Below, one piece after another: positions 28,801-41,025 of a stretch of 64,000 nucleotides of DNA. Numbering within the stretch: the first letter of the stretch is position 1; each line of letters opens with the position of its first letter. Location of the stretch: NCBI GenBank assembly GCA_964023275.1, contig OZ029927.1, forward strand, positions 10,351,720 through 10,415,719, written 5' to 3'. The position numbers were made by a program, and so were the translations under genes. The notes below the pieces were generated by a model. The model did no database searches. It saw only the letters and a list, made by a program, of their open reading frames with translations, and had not been told where the DNA came from. The stretch is from Norana najaformis (Eukaryota > Annelida > Clitellata > Crassiclitellata > Hormogastridae).

Positions 28801-29660
28801 TTCTCATCTCTCACAGTCTGAGCCCTATATTCTGGATATATACAATTATCATCCACGTCTTCTTCTTCAAGTTCTCTGCCCCCCGTGCAGGTTAGAACGT
28901 CCAATGGCGCCATTCCTGACATTGTTGGGTCTCCGTCTTCAGTTTATCATATCCATCATATATCCATGTGCCAAACTAAGAAAAGTGCTCTGGCTACAAA
29001 CAAACCTGAGAGAACAGTCATTAGCCCCAGCGCTGCAATCGCTCCAGCAAACACCGTCAGCCTCGAATGAGTCATTGCCATGATGGCCGCGATAAAGAAC
29101 GTCTTGTCTCCGAGCTCAGAGATGATGATTATGGAAAGAGAGGCCACAAAAGCATGTATGAAGCCGATGTCCATGTCTACATGCTGGCCATGATCACCGG
29201 TGATCGAGCCCATGTTAACGCTTGATGGAAACTGAAAGACACACAATAAACAGAAATTTGTGAAAAACTTTTAAAGTATATTTGTGTAAAGGTAAGACAT
29301 TTCTTTACATGCCCCTACAGAAACTCTTAAAACAACAGGACACCCTGTCTAGCCTTCCAAGTTGCTATCATACTTACATATCAACAGAAGCAGGACAGCC
29401 ACCCATCCGATTACCAAATATGCTCATATTTATATTTACATAAAAATAGAAACCGGACAGTAATCCATCAGGGTACAGATCATGTAGCAGCAACAGTAGT
29501 ATGGTTGTGGTGGTAGTAGTAGCAGCAGAAGCAGTAGTATAGTTGCAGTAGTAATCATAATAATATATGTTTCGTATTTATCACTTAAAAAGCGAAGTGA
29601 AATAAGACATACCACAGTTGCCATCCCATGCAGTTTAAGACTGGACGACATCGAACTCAT
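25793..29660 (-). CDS. TMEM165: TMEM165/GDT1 family Golgi cation transporter, 7 exons
   Basis: Multi-pass Golgi membrane protein of the UPF0016 (GDT1) family, which moves Mn2+/Ca2+ against H+ and is needed for Golgi glycosylation. Join on the minus strand: 29660-29613, 29231-29006, 28254-28156, 27804-27725, 27201-27028, 26369-26264, 25863-25793; 267 aa. Every junction has GT and AG and keeps phase. Both family signatures are present: ELGDKT at residues 55-60 and EWGDRS at 193-198, each in a hydrophobic helix. The acidic central loop (DNEGLEEYEEVQTELRKKEE) matches the human loop. Human TMEM165 is 324 aa; the difference is a shorter N-terminus with no evident signal peptide. A possible poly(A) signal (AATAAA on the minus strand) lies at 24997-25002. 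Confidence 0.95.
26264..26369 (-). CDS. TMEM165: TMEM165 exon 6
   Basis: 106 nt, acceptor TGATTTAAAG, donor GTATGT. It encodes GGTLGHALCTGLAVIGGRF and VAQKISMRT, matching human GGTVGHCLCTGLAVIGGRM. Confidence 0.95.
26411..26500 (-). mobile_element. interspersed repeat, family C, single copy
   Basis: Contains GTGTCTAATGCACAAGGCAC and GATGGTGCACCACAACCAAG; about 70 bp before a family B copy in the same TMEM165 intron. Confidence 0.55.
26571..26705 (+). mobile_element. interspersed repeat, family B, copy 1
   Basis: About 130 bp: TTTCTGCATTTATTAAGCGC, then a segment with ATCAATCGATGGCA and GTGAGTTAAGGACTTGCT. It lies in TMEM165 intron 5. Other copies: 45958-46080 (-), 48132-48275 (+), 56345-56490 (+). 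Confidence 0.6.
27028..27201 (-). CDS. TMEM165: TMEM165 exon 5 (second signature motif)
   Basis: 174 nt in phase 0, acceptor TTTGTGTTTCAG, donor GTGAGC. It contains FIQAFALTFLAEWGDRSQIS, the second E-x-G-D repeat. An alternative acceptor 6 nt further in (CTGCAG) would drop two residues. Confidence 0.95.
27524..27648 (+). repeat. ~23-bp minisatellite in TMEM165 intron 4
   Basis: Five degenerate copies of AGTTCATAGAATCATCTGAG-like sequence. Confidence 0.75.
27725..27804 (-). CDS. TMEM165: TMEM165 exon 4 (acidic loop)
   Basis: 80 nt, acceptor CTGGTAACAG, donor GTGAGT. It encodes the charged cytosolic loop DNEGLEEYEEVQTELRKKEE. It overlaps a plus-strand open frame that I treat as a shadow. Confidence 0.93.
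28156..28254 (-). CDS. TMEM165: TMEM165 exon 3
   Basis: 99 nt, acceptor TGTATGTTTCAG, donor GTTTGA. It encodes LLGYATTVIPHWFTHYVSSG and LFALFGLKMLKE, a conserved loop and transmembrane helix. Confidence 0.95.
28497..28770 (-). mobile_element. tRNA-derived SINE-like element in TMEM165 intron 2
   Basis: On the minus strand it starts with a tRNA-like head: an A-box-like TGATCTATTGGTAACG and, about 30 bp on, a B-box-like GCAGGTTTGACTTCG, followed by a non-tRNA body. It lies between exons 2 and 3 of TMEM165. Confidence 0.5.
29006..29231 (-). CDS. TMEM165: TMEM165 exon 2 (first signature motif)
   Basis: Acceptor GTGTCTTTCAG, donor GTTTGT. It contains DIGFIHAFVASLSIIIISEL followed by GDKTFFIAAIMAM, near-identical to human TMEM165, and ends one base into a codon. 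Confidence 0.96.
29613..29660 (-). CDS. TMEM165: TMEM165 exon 1
   Basis: Encodes MSSMSSSLKLHGMATV and ends at donor GTATGT in phase 0. This is the first ATG after an in-frame upstream TAA, with A at -3. The N-terminus is not conserved, so the start rests on splice phase and context. Confidence 0.7.
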
Positions 29661-30194
29661 CTTTGAAAGCAATCGTGACGTCGCCCTACAGCAACCAAAT
29701 TATAATCTCATTCGAAACGAAGCCAAAATAAATTACGATCTCTGAAAATCTTGCTCAAAGCGATTACTACCTGAACACGCAGACCTACTGAAAACCCAGC
29801 ATGGTGGAAGCCACACGGTCGCTAACGAAATTACATTTATTGACTAATTGATTTACCGCGTACGCCCATTTACATGATCCATAAATCAACAACTAAGGCC
29901 CAAACTAGGCGGGGGATGCCAGAATAACAAAACTTCACAAATTTGTTAGCTCGCCTTTAATAAAATTTTAAAAATTCTGCAATTAAAATTTCAAACAGAT
30001 TTTAACGTTTTACTTTATACTAAAAACACAGTTTGATAGTTAAAGAGGGCAATTATACTTTCATCTTTAATCATTCACCGAGAGATTCAACACTTTAGCC
30101 TAAACGTCATTTCAACAAATTGAGCTAAAAGCGCCATCTAGCATTTGGCATCATATGGAAGAGAAAAACAGTAGGCTTAAAATCTAAATGCAGG

Positions 30195-30345
30195 CCTACA
30201 CGTTTTCTGTAGCAACCGTACGGCTTCGACCCTGCTCACGTTTATTGACCTGATCGGGTTGTGTAATCCATCACCGCTACCCGTTTAATTGAGTTCCACG
30301 CCGTTTAAGGTCCCTGTGTACGAACTGTGCTAGCCAGCAACTGAG
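30195..30345 (-). mobile_element. interspersed repeat, family D, copy 4
   Basis: Reverse copy: CGTACGGCTTCGACCCTGCT, ATCACCGCTACCCGTTTAAT, CTGTGTACGAACTGTGCTAG. Just before the LINE fragment at 30385. Confidence 0.6.
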
Positions 30346-30384
30346 CAGAATAGATATCAAATCCATCTTCTGTATGCCAAGAAA

Positions 30385-31150
30385 AGAGATGTGATTATGT
30401 CTTCTCTTGTTCACTCAAATTCATCCAATCCTCAAAATCTTTGGAAAACCGTAAAAATCTTCTTAACCGAGGATTTTCTGATCCTGTCCTAAACTCTATC
30501 GCATCTCCATCCATGTCGATATCTTCGCATCCTTCTTCACCGACAAAGTCTCCTCCCTCCATCTCTCGTTTCAGACTCACTTATCAAACTCAACGTTCAT
30601 ACAAACTGATTCTTTTTCCTCAGATGATCAAGTGAAACAACATGTCACCTAAAACAACTTTTCACCTTTTGAGCCTGCTTCTGAAACCTAAATCACTTCT
30701 CTCATTCAGTCCTCTAAAAAAACAATGCAAACGTGTCCCAGTCTCAACCTCCTTACCCAAACCCTTATCGTTCCCATGACAACCCAAAGCATCAGCATGT
30801 CTTTGCCGATCAATATTTCCTCTTGCTCTTCAAAAACTCTGTCGTTAAACCACTTCCCAAAAACTACTTCTTGACAAGGAAATCCCGCATAACTACGATC
30901 CAATTTCACCTTTACTCTCTCCCACTCCGATCAACACCGTCTGAACGTGTTGTTCTCTCTCGCCTCACTTGCTATCATCCCTCAAACAACCAATCTGCTT
31001 GTACCAAACACAACTGCACTGAAATCGTTCTCTCCTCCATGTTGACACTTATATTTGTGACTGTCTTGCTGACTAAAAATCTCAGTTTGACCTACTTACA
31101 TCGTGCATTTTTCAAAACGCCAAAATCCAGTCTTTTCTCACCTTTTACTA
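30385..31150 (+). pseudogene. decayed non-LTR retrotransposon pol fragment
   Basis: In shifting frames the plus strand shows reverse-transcriptase landmarks: NPQNLWKTVK, FFTDKVSSLH, then LLFKNSVVKPLPKN (LINE consensus type F...K.AVVKPLLKKP), SERVVLSRLT and QSACTKHNCTEIVLSS (consensus QSAYR..HSTETALL). Many stops and frameshifts break it. It is most like L2/CR1/Rex-type LINEs; the exact clade is not determined. Confidence 0.6.
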
Positions 31151-34100
31151 ATTAAATTTCGGCTTACGAACCTCTGGAAAAGATGGCGACCTACTGGAAT
31201 TTAACCTTATGACGTCACTAGTATAACGTTTATTCCTTAGACTTAAGAGCCCCGTAACTCATGACCGTCTGGTTACAAAAAACACTACATATTATAATTT
31301 TTTGCTTACAGTGTCAACTATTTTGCTGTATTGTCATATGATTTAGGTTTCGTTCGATTGTCATGCAAATGGCCTACTGGTTTTACATTTTATTGCGTCA
31401 CGCATGTTTACTTGATCATGGACCAGTTTTGCATATCAATGCTGCCAAAAGAACAACTTGTGTCGGTAGCCAAGTCATCAGCAAATGACCGATCCCTACT
31501 ATGACGTCTGATCTGCGGCCTTTACGTCAAGCAGCAGAGCTGTGCGTTCGCAGTTCATCATTGGGCACGGACCCAAATCTGTAAAACAGGGATCCAATAG
31601 AGTTCGATTAATTGCGTATTCAATAAATATAGACCCATTTTGGCACGAACCCAAACCTGCACAATGGGGTTAGATTACGTATTGTATTCAACAAATACAG
31701 TCCCATTTGTGTATGCGAAGCATGTCCAGCTGAAATGTGATTAATAGCCTTACTCAAAGACTGGACAAGACTCGACTGGCATCGATATCTGAAATACAGT
31801 ACCTGAGAACTGCTGATACGTAACTTGATGCAGGGAATCCGTTCTTGTAGCATAACGCCTACATGCAGATACGAAAAAAGGAGGAACTGAATCGTTTATC
31901 TCCTTCTATGTTACATATAACAATTTGCCATCGAATTTGAACGAATCTCACTATCAAGCAATACAGGAATCTAAATTTCTCCAAACTTACCATCCATCCT
32001 ATTGCCGTTGTTACGATATCAGGTTATAGGTTCGTGAATACTTCATTGCCAATCGAAATTCTTTTGTTATGGGAGCCTCCTACGCCACGTAATAGTCCAG
32101 TTATTAGTCTCCAGTTAGGCAACACAGAACATAAGCATACGCAAGCGCGCACTGACACACACACACACACACACAAATATATTGATACATACAAACTTAC
32201 CTTTGTCAAATTGCTTATCCAACAGAGGGTATCTCTCTGTCTTGTGGACTGGCATTCTGGATATTGCATCTTGGCTTTGGTGCGCAATCGGTTGATGCCT
32301 TGTGCATTAGACACCGGCATGTTACAGGTTACTAATTACAATTACATGCACACATACACAAACACCAACATCTCAAACTAACAGTTGTTGGAGCTCCCTG
32401 AGCTTTACTCCCATCGACTTCGAGAAGGATTTTCAGAAAGCGGATGTACTACCGGACAATCGTTTCCATGGCAACTCGTCATTACATTGCGCCCAGCGGC
32501 CCTATTGACCGTGCGCGCAACCTATATTCTAGCAATCCTGTGGGGCGCATAATAGGCTTAAGCCTCCGCTACGCTTCGCTAAAGCTTAAGCCGCGCAATA
32601 CTTTCCTTTCGACGTGGAAATTATTACAGACGTTTGCGGTTGTCAAAGGAATAAATTTCTTTGGCGCATTAACACACCACCCAAGCCGAAGCCGACGGAC
32701 AGATTCAGAGAAGCAGGTCCCATTCAAAGATATATACATACATACATACATACATATATACATATATATACATATATAGAAGCAGGCCACACTCAACAAT
32801 ATATATATACACATACATATATACATATACATATGTGTATATATATATATATAGGTGTAATTAATTTATGCCTCGCCATAGTCCGAATGGGAGCTATGAA
32901 TAGATCGAATGTTGCGATATTTGTCGGAAGGCGTGGGCGGAATGACGTATTTGCCTTCATTATCCGCTTTAACCGCAAACGTCGCCCCGCCGTCTCTGCT
33001 GCCATCTATCGGCTGCTGGAAGAGAACTGATCGCGTGTGCTTCGGAAAAAAGACTCGCCCTTCTTTTTCTCGCTTTGCATAACCGGGCGAGGGATTATAT
33101 TAGGATTATCTGGAGTTTGAAAGGAGCAAGGTAAATATTATTGTTTCAGTTTATTTTGGAATTTTGCAAGAGGTTATGGAAGCCTGATAAATGGAAACGA
33201 GTTGCCTGAGTTTCAGCTGAAGGTCTAAATGTAGTTCCAGTCGTTAAATAAATTGTCACTTGTCGCATTATTTGCTTCTTCAAACGATGCTTGTTAGTTG
33301 ATCGTCCGAAAGAAATAATTTTGAATAAACTAGTTGGTCTTGCATTCAGTGGTTGCATTCATTCAGTCGTTCCTCCCTTATTATCCACTGTATTTTCCTT
33401 GTTCACTTATAGTGTTCTTTACTGCCGCGCTCTCTCCCTCAAGCCCTTCCTCCCCCTCTCTTCCCCTCGTTTCTTCTTTGTCTGCTTTCTGTTTGTCTGT
33501 GTCTGTCTTGTCTGTATGTCAGTCCCTCTGTCCGTCTGTCTGTCCGTCCGCCAGCCCACCTGTATGTGTGTGTCTTTGTGTGTTTGTCTGTGTCTGTCTG
33601 TGCGTCTGACTGTGTGTATGTCTGATCTGTCTGTCTTTCTGTCTGTGTGTCTGTCTGTAAGTCAGTGTATTGTGTCTGTCTGTCTTTCAATCTATCTGTC
33701 TGTCTTTCTATCTGTCTGTCTATTTATCTGTCTGTCCGTCTCTCGTATGGACGTAGTCCTGAGTTATATGGCCAAAGCATTAATCATTGCAACCTACATT
33801 AGTGTAGTTAGCACATCAAGAAACCTGTCAAATGCTTTCTGCAGCAGGATAGGTCGCAGGAATTTCTTATTACGAGACAGCGTGTGTATTGATAGTATAT
33901 CACGGCCCTATCTATGCGTACGCTACCGTTTAATATCTGGTATTGGCTGAACTGCTACGAAAATTCAATTGCAGCGCTTTTGATGAGTCTAAAAGGCGCT
34001 ATATTAAGTGTTTTTATAACTACATAGACAGACATATTTAGTATCAAGAATATACTGTTGGAGTATCGTTGTCTAGGGGTATCATATGAAGAAGATGACA

Positions 34101-34699
34101 AGTCGTTCAATAAAAACGCTGCTTCTTCTCAAGTTCAATTTCAGAACTCTTCAACAATTTCTCGATCACTTCTTCACGCTTCAACAGTTTCTCGTTCACT
34201 TTTCTTCAACAGTTTCTCGTTCACTTCTCGCTTCAACAGTTTCTCGTTTTACTCTTCTTCAACAGTTTCTCGTTTTACTCTTTTGCAACAAATGCATCCT
34301 TTATACAGTTTTCCTAACACTCTCCATCCTCTTACACTCCTTCAGACACTCCTTTTAAAAATCCCATTTACAACATCTGTTGCAGGCCATGGCACTCAAT
34401 TCACCAAGTAACCTTCATTCTAAACGTACCACTCGCAACAATATATATACTGATATAGTAGGCCAATGTGTGTAACTCCGCCACTGCCTTGCTTGGGGGT
34501 AGTGCCAGTCCCAAGGCTGGATAAAGGAGGAGGGCGACGGCAACGGCCTTTGATGCCATAAGCTGTCGTTAAACTGAGGAACTACTACTATATGAGTATA
34601 TATATAGTGCATTTATAATAGATAGTAACTTATATGTATAATTATATTCTAATATATTTATATATAATTATTATGTATATATTATGTATTGGACAAGGC
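31151..34699. other. intergenic, microsatellite-rich, no gene seen
   Basis: No conserved exon. Holds a family C copy (32255), AC and ATAC tracts (32155-32178, 32730-32860), a TGTC tract (33480-33745) and a degenerate minisatellite of about 25-28 bp with CTTCAACAGTTTCTCGTT units (34146-34290). Confidence 0.45.
32255..32345 (+). mobile_element. interspersed repeat, family C, single copy
   Basis: Contains GTGCGCAATCGGTTGATGCC, TTGTGCATTAGACACCGGCA and GGTTACTAATTACAATTAC. Confidence 0.5.
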
Positions 34700-35065
34700 A
34701 AGGATAGATTACTGACATTTGAGATGAGATGTTACAGATGGAGATCACACAATGTCAGAAGTTCACAAACGCTGAGGTGCGAAGACGAGTGGATGGCATA
34801 AGAAACATCGCGCAGCAGAAAGTAATGGAAAGGAAAATAAATCTCTTTGGACACATCTCCAGGATGGATATAAGACCAGGATGGTCAAACAAGTGGTGTT
34901 TGGAACGATGGATGGCGAAGGGATCAGAGGTAGCAGAGAATGGCTGGATGACGTCAGAGATTGGGGAGGGATGGACGTGCATAGGCTGAGTCTGTTGGCA
35001 CAGGACAGGGGGACAGTGGAGCTCTACAGCGATGCGTGCGATCGGCACTAATGGGCAATGGGTTC
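34700..35065 (+). pseudogene. decayed LINE reverse transcriptase 3' end
   Basis: Frames switch through LTFEMRCYRWR, TNAEVRRRVDGIRNIAQQKV and MERKINLFGHISRMD, then in another frame WLDDVRDWGGMDVHRL-like and LYSDACDRH-like sequence. This is the common C-terminal segment of invertebrate LINE polymerases that follows the RT core. Frameshifts near 34780 and 34920 make it non-functional. It sits in otherwise AT-rich DNA. Confidence 0.6.
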
Positions 35066-36826
35066 ATGGACTCAAAGAGAGAAAGAAATATTACTTTTAT
35101 AATATACTAATTACGAAAACAAATATGTATAGTATGTATGTATATGTGTATAACTGTATAGTAAGAGCCTTTGTGTATATAGTATGCGCATAATACGTAA
35201 TCGTTTCATTAATACCCATGCAAAAGGTAGCATGCTAGGTAATATGATGATATTTCAAGGACAACATACACCTCTTCGAAGTATTTGAACTATGATTACG
35301 TTTATGTTAAAAAGAAGTGCTGCTTATCAACGTCTTTATCGACTGCAAAACCGTATTGCGCGCCACGTCTTTCTCTACCAGGTGTGGTTTATTTGTTGGC
35401 GCTCAAAGGCCGCCAAAAGTCGTACCGTTTCTATTTTTAGTCGGGCGTTCTGATATCGATCTACGGCGAGTTTCTAATTCCATGCGTGGGCCACCTAGCG
35501 ACGGCTGGGCCCGAACTGTTCGAGATCAATGGACGGCCGGCATAATTTCCCGTTTTCGTCAAAGTCGTCTGCGCCGCGGGCCCTCTGGCGTTTGCGCGCG
35601 AATCAAGAGTGATGATCGTCTGCTCTGGCTTCTATTTATAGAAACAGATGCGCTGGAAACGATTGCATTGACGGCGTTCCCCCGCCGCCGCCGACGCCAA
35701 CGCGATCGATGCCATTGTGACGACTGTAACCAACGGTTTAGCTGAATAAATAATGCTGTAGCTATTGTGGCGCCTACTGCTATTGTCACTGGCTTCGAGT
35801 ACCGTAGCGTTGCAAAGTTGCGCCTCACGCGGATGAGGTTTGATTTAGGTTTAGTTCGCCCGGTGTCGCTAGCATTTTTCTGTCCATGCCAATGGCCGAT
35901 CCAGAAGTTTTCGAGAAAGGAGACTTGTTGAACGAAGTCGTCAATATTTTTTGCCTTTTTTGGTCTCCAGTTTTTGAATATTTTTACTCAGATGACGGCC
36001 ATGGTAGTATGTTAGTAACTTAGAACTAATTTAGTAATTTAGTGGTAATTTATAACTTGTATAGTGGCAGGAGTTGGAGAAGTGTTATAGCCAACTATCC
36101 CAATTCCATGCCTCGATAGCTAGACTCTTTAATGTAAAATCTTTAGGGCATATCTTTGTTTTAAAAGCTTTCCTTTAAATTTCGACGTACAAATACATAC
36201 TTACTTAGTACGTAGTCCTTCCTGTGGAGGTCTGCACTTCGGGCAACGCAGCCTCTCCATTCATCTCTGTCGACCACCAGGTGTCTTCCATCCTCAAACA
36301 CCCAAGGTCGTCTCTGATGGTCTCTGGTCAGTTACACGTACATAGGTATTTTGGCTTTTCGACCCGGACTCACCACGGAATTTGATTCGGACAATGATTT
36401 TGTTTAGCAGCGACCATCGACTGATGTCTTGAGCATTATTACAGTGGCGCTATAGAAGTTTTTAGATTAGATTAGTATTTCACATAACGTATGCTTATAA
36501 GCCTGCATGCATGGTTTACATTATTAGAAAACCAGCTTATTCCCAACAGAACGTTAGTTCGGCAAATCTCCCTTCTGGAGAAAATACCCTGTTGTTCCCT
36601 GTCTCCTCGTTCCTCCCCCATCTAACCGTACTTAATGGATCAGCGACGGTCCCGTATAACTGTACTAAATTGATCACGGACACAGGCGTCGTAGCTTTAT
36701 ATACGTATATACATACGATTTTATGATTAAGTGCAGCCCTAACTCGCTCATACCAATACGCAAATTTCAACCTACACCTGCACACATTGTATCCTAAGTT
36801 CAGGTTTCGGGCCAAGCCTATGGCTT

Positions 36827-36871
<45 letters not shown>

Positions 36872-37200
36872 AGCCAACTGTACGAAAGGCGTGATTTTGA
36901 AGAATTACGGTAGCGTATAGACCTACAAAAGAGGTGTCTCGACAGCACAACATGAATCAACTGGCGACATTGAAACATATCCATTGTCCAAAATTCAATT
37001 GAGGGCTTCACGTGTTTTCTCACATCACGCGTATATGTATAATTGAGCTGTTATCATAATACCTGAAAGAGGTATATCTCCACTAAATGGTCCAACAACA
37101 GTCTTCCGAATTGTAAGCTACCGAGTGTACTCTTCATAGATTTTGCGAAGGCGCTGGAAAGGCGGTACAAAAGGGTATGGTTTCAGAACAGGTAAAGGTA
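35066..37200. other. intergenic, includes a CpG-rich block
   Basis: 35320-35840 is clearly more CpG-rich than its surroundings (GCGCGCC, CGCCGCCGCCGACG) and carries open frames on both strands that I do not recognise. It could be an unannotated promoter or first exon, or an old element. A TA tract lies at 36826-36868. Confidence 0.35.
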
Positions 37201-37209
37201 TCATACTTG

Positions 37210-37535
37210 TTTACATGCCTCTGTGTATGTATGTATGTATGCATGTATGTATGTACGCATGTATGCATGTATGTATGTATGTATGCATATATGTATATAT
37301 GTATGTATATATGCATGCATGTATGTATGTAGGTATGTATGTATGTATGTATGGATGTATTTATGTACGCATGTATGTGTATGTGTATTTATGTATGTAT
37401 CTTTGTATGTATTTATGCATATATGTATGTATGCATGTATGGTTGTTTGTATGTATGTTTGTATGTATTCATGTCTTTATGTATGTATCTTTGCATGTAT
37501 ATACATGTATGTGTGTATGTATGTGTGTATGATTC
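37210..37535 (+). repeat. GTAT tetranucleotide array
   Basis: Degenerate ATGTATGT tract open in several frames; the Met/Tyr/Val/Cys-rich frames are translated repeat. Confidence 0.9.
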
Positions 37536-40005
37536 TCAGAAACCATACATGAACAGGCGCCAGTTTTTACTGGGGTATAAGGGACTAACTATATAACTTC
37601 ACAGTAACTAACTTTAATTGGATCTTGATAATTTGCAGTATTGAGATTTCAAACCCTAGTCGCTCCAAATCAAATATCAATACGCCTCTAAACTTGGTGT
37701 ATACTGGCGCTATTCCTGTGTTGCTCATTACGCCCTTAACCCCAATATTACTACCCTAGACATATGTCGAAAATACGCATAGAAATTGGGGTCCCTGCCT
37801 CGAAATATGGGGCCAGGCCTACATCTAACTTCAAATCCTAGATCCGCATCTGTATATATATATATATATTATATATATATTTATTTATATGTGCATGTAC
37901 ATAAACATATACAGATTTACATATGTAAGGCTAAATTAAATTTTTATTGAACTGCTCCACTACTCAAGATCTTTGGCGTTTGAGTTGTATACTTCTAATC
38001 ACATGTCTTCCACGCTTGAGGAGTGTTTACCAAACAAAAGACGATGAAACTAAAGATAACAGAAAGTTATTTAGCGCAAGGCAGAAGACACTTTATGTGG
38101 TCTACCACTATTATCTTTCCGTGTTCTCTGGTCTATATGTATGCAAATATATTCAGATATGCATATATATGCTCATACACGCTTTACAGATAAACAGACG
38201 CTAAATATATACGACGGACATGCTTATGTATCTCATTTCAACAGAATCACGCCGGCTGTATGTTTCAACTATTTCAATGCACTTTCAGCTGGGTGTTCAC
38301 AGAGGGAAGCCCCCGCAACGTGGCTCCTGCAGAATTTCAGCTAGAAATCTATATTTCTCACCCTTACCGCCTCACCTGATGATGGTGGTGGTGGTGATGA
38401 TAATGAGTTCTCTGCCCAAAGGCCGGTTCATTGGCTTTATGCCACCGGGACCCTGCGGTTACGAGGCACAGACCATACCACTACACCATCGCCTCACCGT
38501 TAGTCTGTAAATAGCTTGAGTTTTAAGAGTTACCAAAAGTTATATTTTGATATTTAACTTTGAAAAACTTTCATATTGACCCCAGCAGGATCAAACCCAC
38601 CCCTTCACTGATCTCCTAATTCGCTGTTTAGTCACGTAATGCATTCAACTAAATGTAGCCTAAAGGTAAATGTACTTGTATTTCTATAGCGACCATATGG
38701 CCACTAGTTTCATCTTATCAAACTCTAAATGCTGAATATAAATATTTCCACGCTGAAATGTTTCAAATAACTGATCTCAATTCCTCTCATGAGATATTGT
38801 TACACGGTTTTCTATATATAGAGAACAAAAATTACATGCATTAAAAAGAGAATATCACAGAAAGAATTACACATATTAAAAGGAGAATAAATTTACATGG
38901 ATTCCCAACTCCATGTCCACAGCATATCAAATGCGTGAACTTCCTTCTCAACGCCAAAGCGCGAATTACGTAGTGACCCTTTTGGTACTCTGGCCCATTT
39001 GAACCCGCCTTCCCCTATTATCATCATGCGACTCATTTGATATTCTGCCGAATGTACTAAAAGAGAAAATATTCGTTTTATGGCGAGCGAGGGTTTCATA
39101 TTATCTGAATAACAACGGCCTGTATTTATGTATGTTTTCTGGACATTTTGTGGAACAAATCTACAATATATATCTTAGAAAACAACGTAATTTTAGATGT
39201 ATTAGGGCTGTGAAATAACAGCAGATGGGCCTATTATAAAATTGATGGTTCGGGTCGGAATCGTAAACTCGATGATGTTCCATATAAACTGGTCGACCGC
39301 GTATGATGCGCTCTCGGAATAATTTTATTAGCGCCCATTTCAGTCAACCATTGTTTTCGCATATCTCTAAAGCCGATGCTTGTAAGCGACGCGGCAGCTT
39401 TTCGCCAGACTACGGTACATGCGCAACGGAGTTCCATCGGACGGTCAGCTCTTCGTCAGACTACGGTAACAGACGCGTGGCGTCCGTTTGACGTCAGAGC
39501 GACGGTGCAAATTAAACGGGGAGGTTCTAAAGACACCGCTACGCAGACGTACAGACGGACGGACAGCAGGGCAGACTGGAACGGAGGCGCTGGTAAACCT
39601 AGGCAGACGGACTGCGATCTGTATAACGCAACGAAATTGCGAACGTCTGAATTTACAAACTGGGGTGTGCGTAGATGGAAGAATGTTTCAGGCTTTTTAG
39701 ACGTCAACCGCCAGATGGCCTAGAGCGAAGACGTCACGGCATTCGCTTGAGCGACAGCACACTGAAGAGTATGGTGGCCACAGACATCATTTTGCGTTAA
39801 TAAAGCACAGATACTTTGTTTGATATGCACGGTCAACAACTTTTGTCGCACTATTCAAAATGTCCATTTACTAATGCACTAAATGCACATGCACTAAAAG
39901 CATGACGACCTTCATGACTGCGACTGATTTACCAGACAAAAATGTAGACCTAGTATCTGCTGTTGGCCAACGTTAGAAGTGAATAAATTGCATACCCAGT
40001 AACTC
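37536..40005. other. intergenic, no gene seen
   Basis: No recognised exon. A tRNA-like segment on the minus strand at about 38430-38500 (GGCGATGGTGTAGTGGTATG, GCAGGGTCCCGGTGGCA) and another near 38580-38640 suggest SINE heads. 39300-39730 is moderately CpG-rich with an internal duplication (CAGACTACGGTA occurs twice). Confidence 0.4.
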
Positions 40006-40009
40006 TGCC

Positions 40010-40048
40010 TGTCTGTCTGTCTGATTGTCTCTCTGTCTGTCTGTCTGA

Positions 40049-40080
<32 letters not shown>

Positions 40081-40082
40081 GC
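40010..40082 (+). repeat. TCTG tetranucleotide microsatellite
   Basis: CTGTCTGTCTGT runs interrupted by TCTGATTG. Confidence 0.85.
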
Positions 40083-40734
40083 GTCTGGTAGCCAAACAAG
40101 AATGAACGCCAGGGGGTGTGCTATTTTGGTAACAATCAAACCATCATACTCGAAGGTTATGTTGCGCATATATCCAGCTGGGTCGTTCTTCCATACCGCG
40201 TTTGCCTTTATGGTAGAAATCCAATCAGTTCCATGCAGCGTTTCGAAGATTTTAACCAAATCTTATTTATAGCGGCACACTTGCGCCGACAGACGGACAA
40301 ACCGGTCTAATAATGTCTCTGCGCATGCGTGCCTGGCTGTATGTCCGCGTGCATGTAGCCATGCGCACGAATGCATACGAAGTGTTTATTAATAGATTAG
40401 ACAGAATGAATTAAATAGACTGGATGTTAAAGTGATGCAGTCCATAGCTGCACGAAGTTAAGAAGCCAGCTGAAAGACGATGCCTTCTATAATGGAAATA
40501 TGTCGGTGACAACAGCTTTAGATATTTTAGATAGCTGTTTCGAGAAGTTCATACAGGAACTATATAAATGTGCATAGATATATATATATATTTATATATG
40601 TGTGTGTGTGTGTGTGTGCGTGTGTGTGCGTATTATACACATATAGCTACGTATGCATATACATATACATCTTCCAAAAGCTCATTGAAAATGCACGACA
40701 TATTGTACAGAATAAAATAATGCTTTATCGTTAG

Positions 40735-41025
40735 CTACAAACAAATAAACAAAACAAAAAACCAACACAAGCAAATTTGAAAAACAATCAAATAAACAAA
40801 ACAAACAAATAAACAAAACAAACAAATAAACAAAACAAATAAATAAAAAAACAAATAAACAAACAAAAGAAATAAACAAAAGAAAACAAATAAACAAAAC
40901 AAATAAACAAAACAAATAAACAAAAGAAAACAAATAAACAAAACAAATAAAGAAAAACAAATAAACAAAAGAAAACAAATAAACAAAACAATTAAACAAA
41001 AGAAAACAAATAAACAAAACAAACA
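40735..41025 (+). repeat. CAAATAAACAAAA-type repeat
   Basis: About 290 bp of AAACAAATAAACAAAAC units, one strand purely A/C/T-poor; the Phe/Leu/Cys-rich minus frames are translated repeat. Confidence 0.9.

Noticed and set aside
34415..35048. Small frames on both strands that resemble a gene.
   Set aside because: The similarity is to LINE polymerase C-termini and is frameshifted, so it is recorded as a decayed element.
38430..38500. Possible tRNA gene on the minus strand.
   Set aside because: A- and B-box-like words exist, but I could not form a full cloverleaf; more likely a SINE head.
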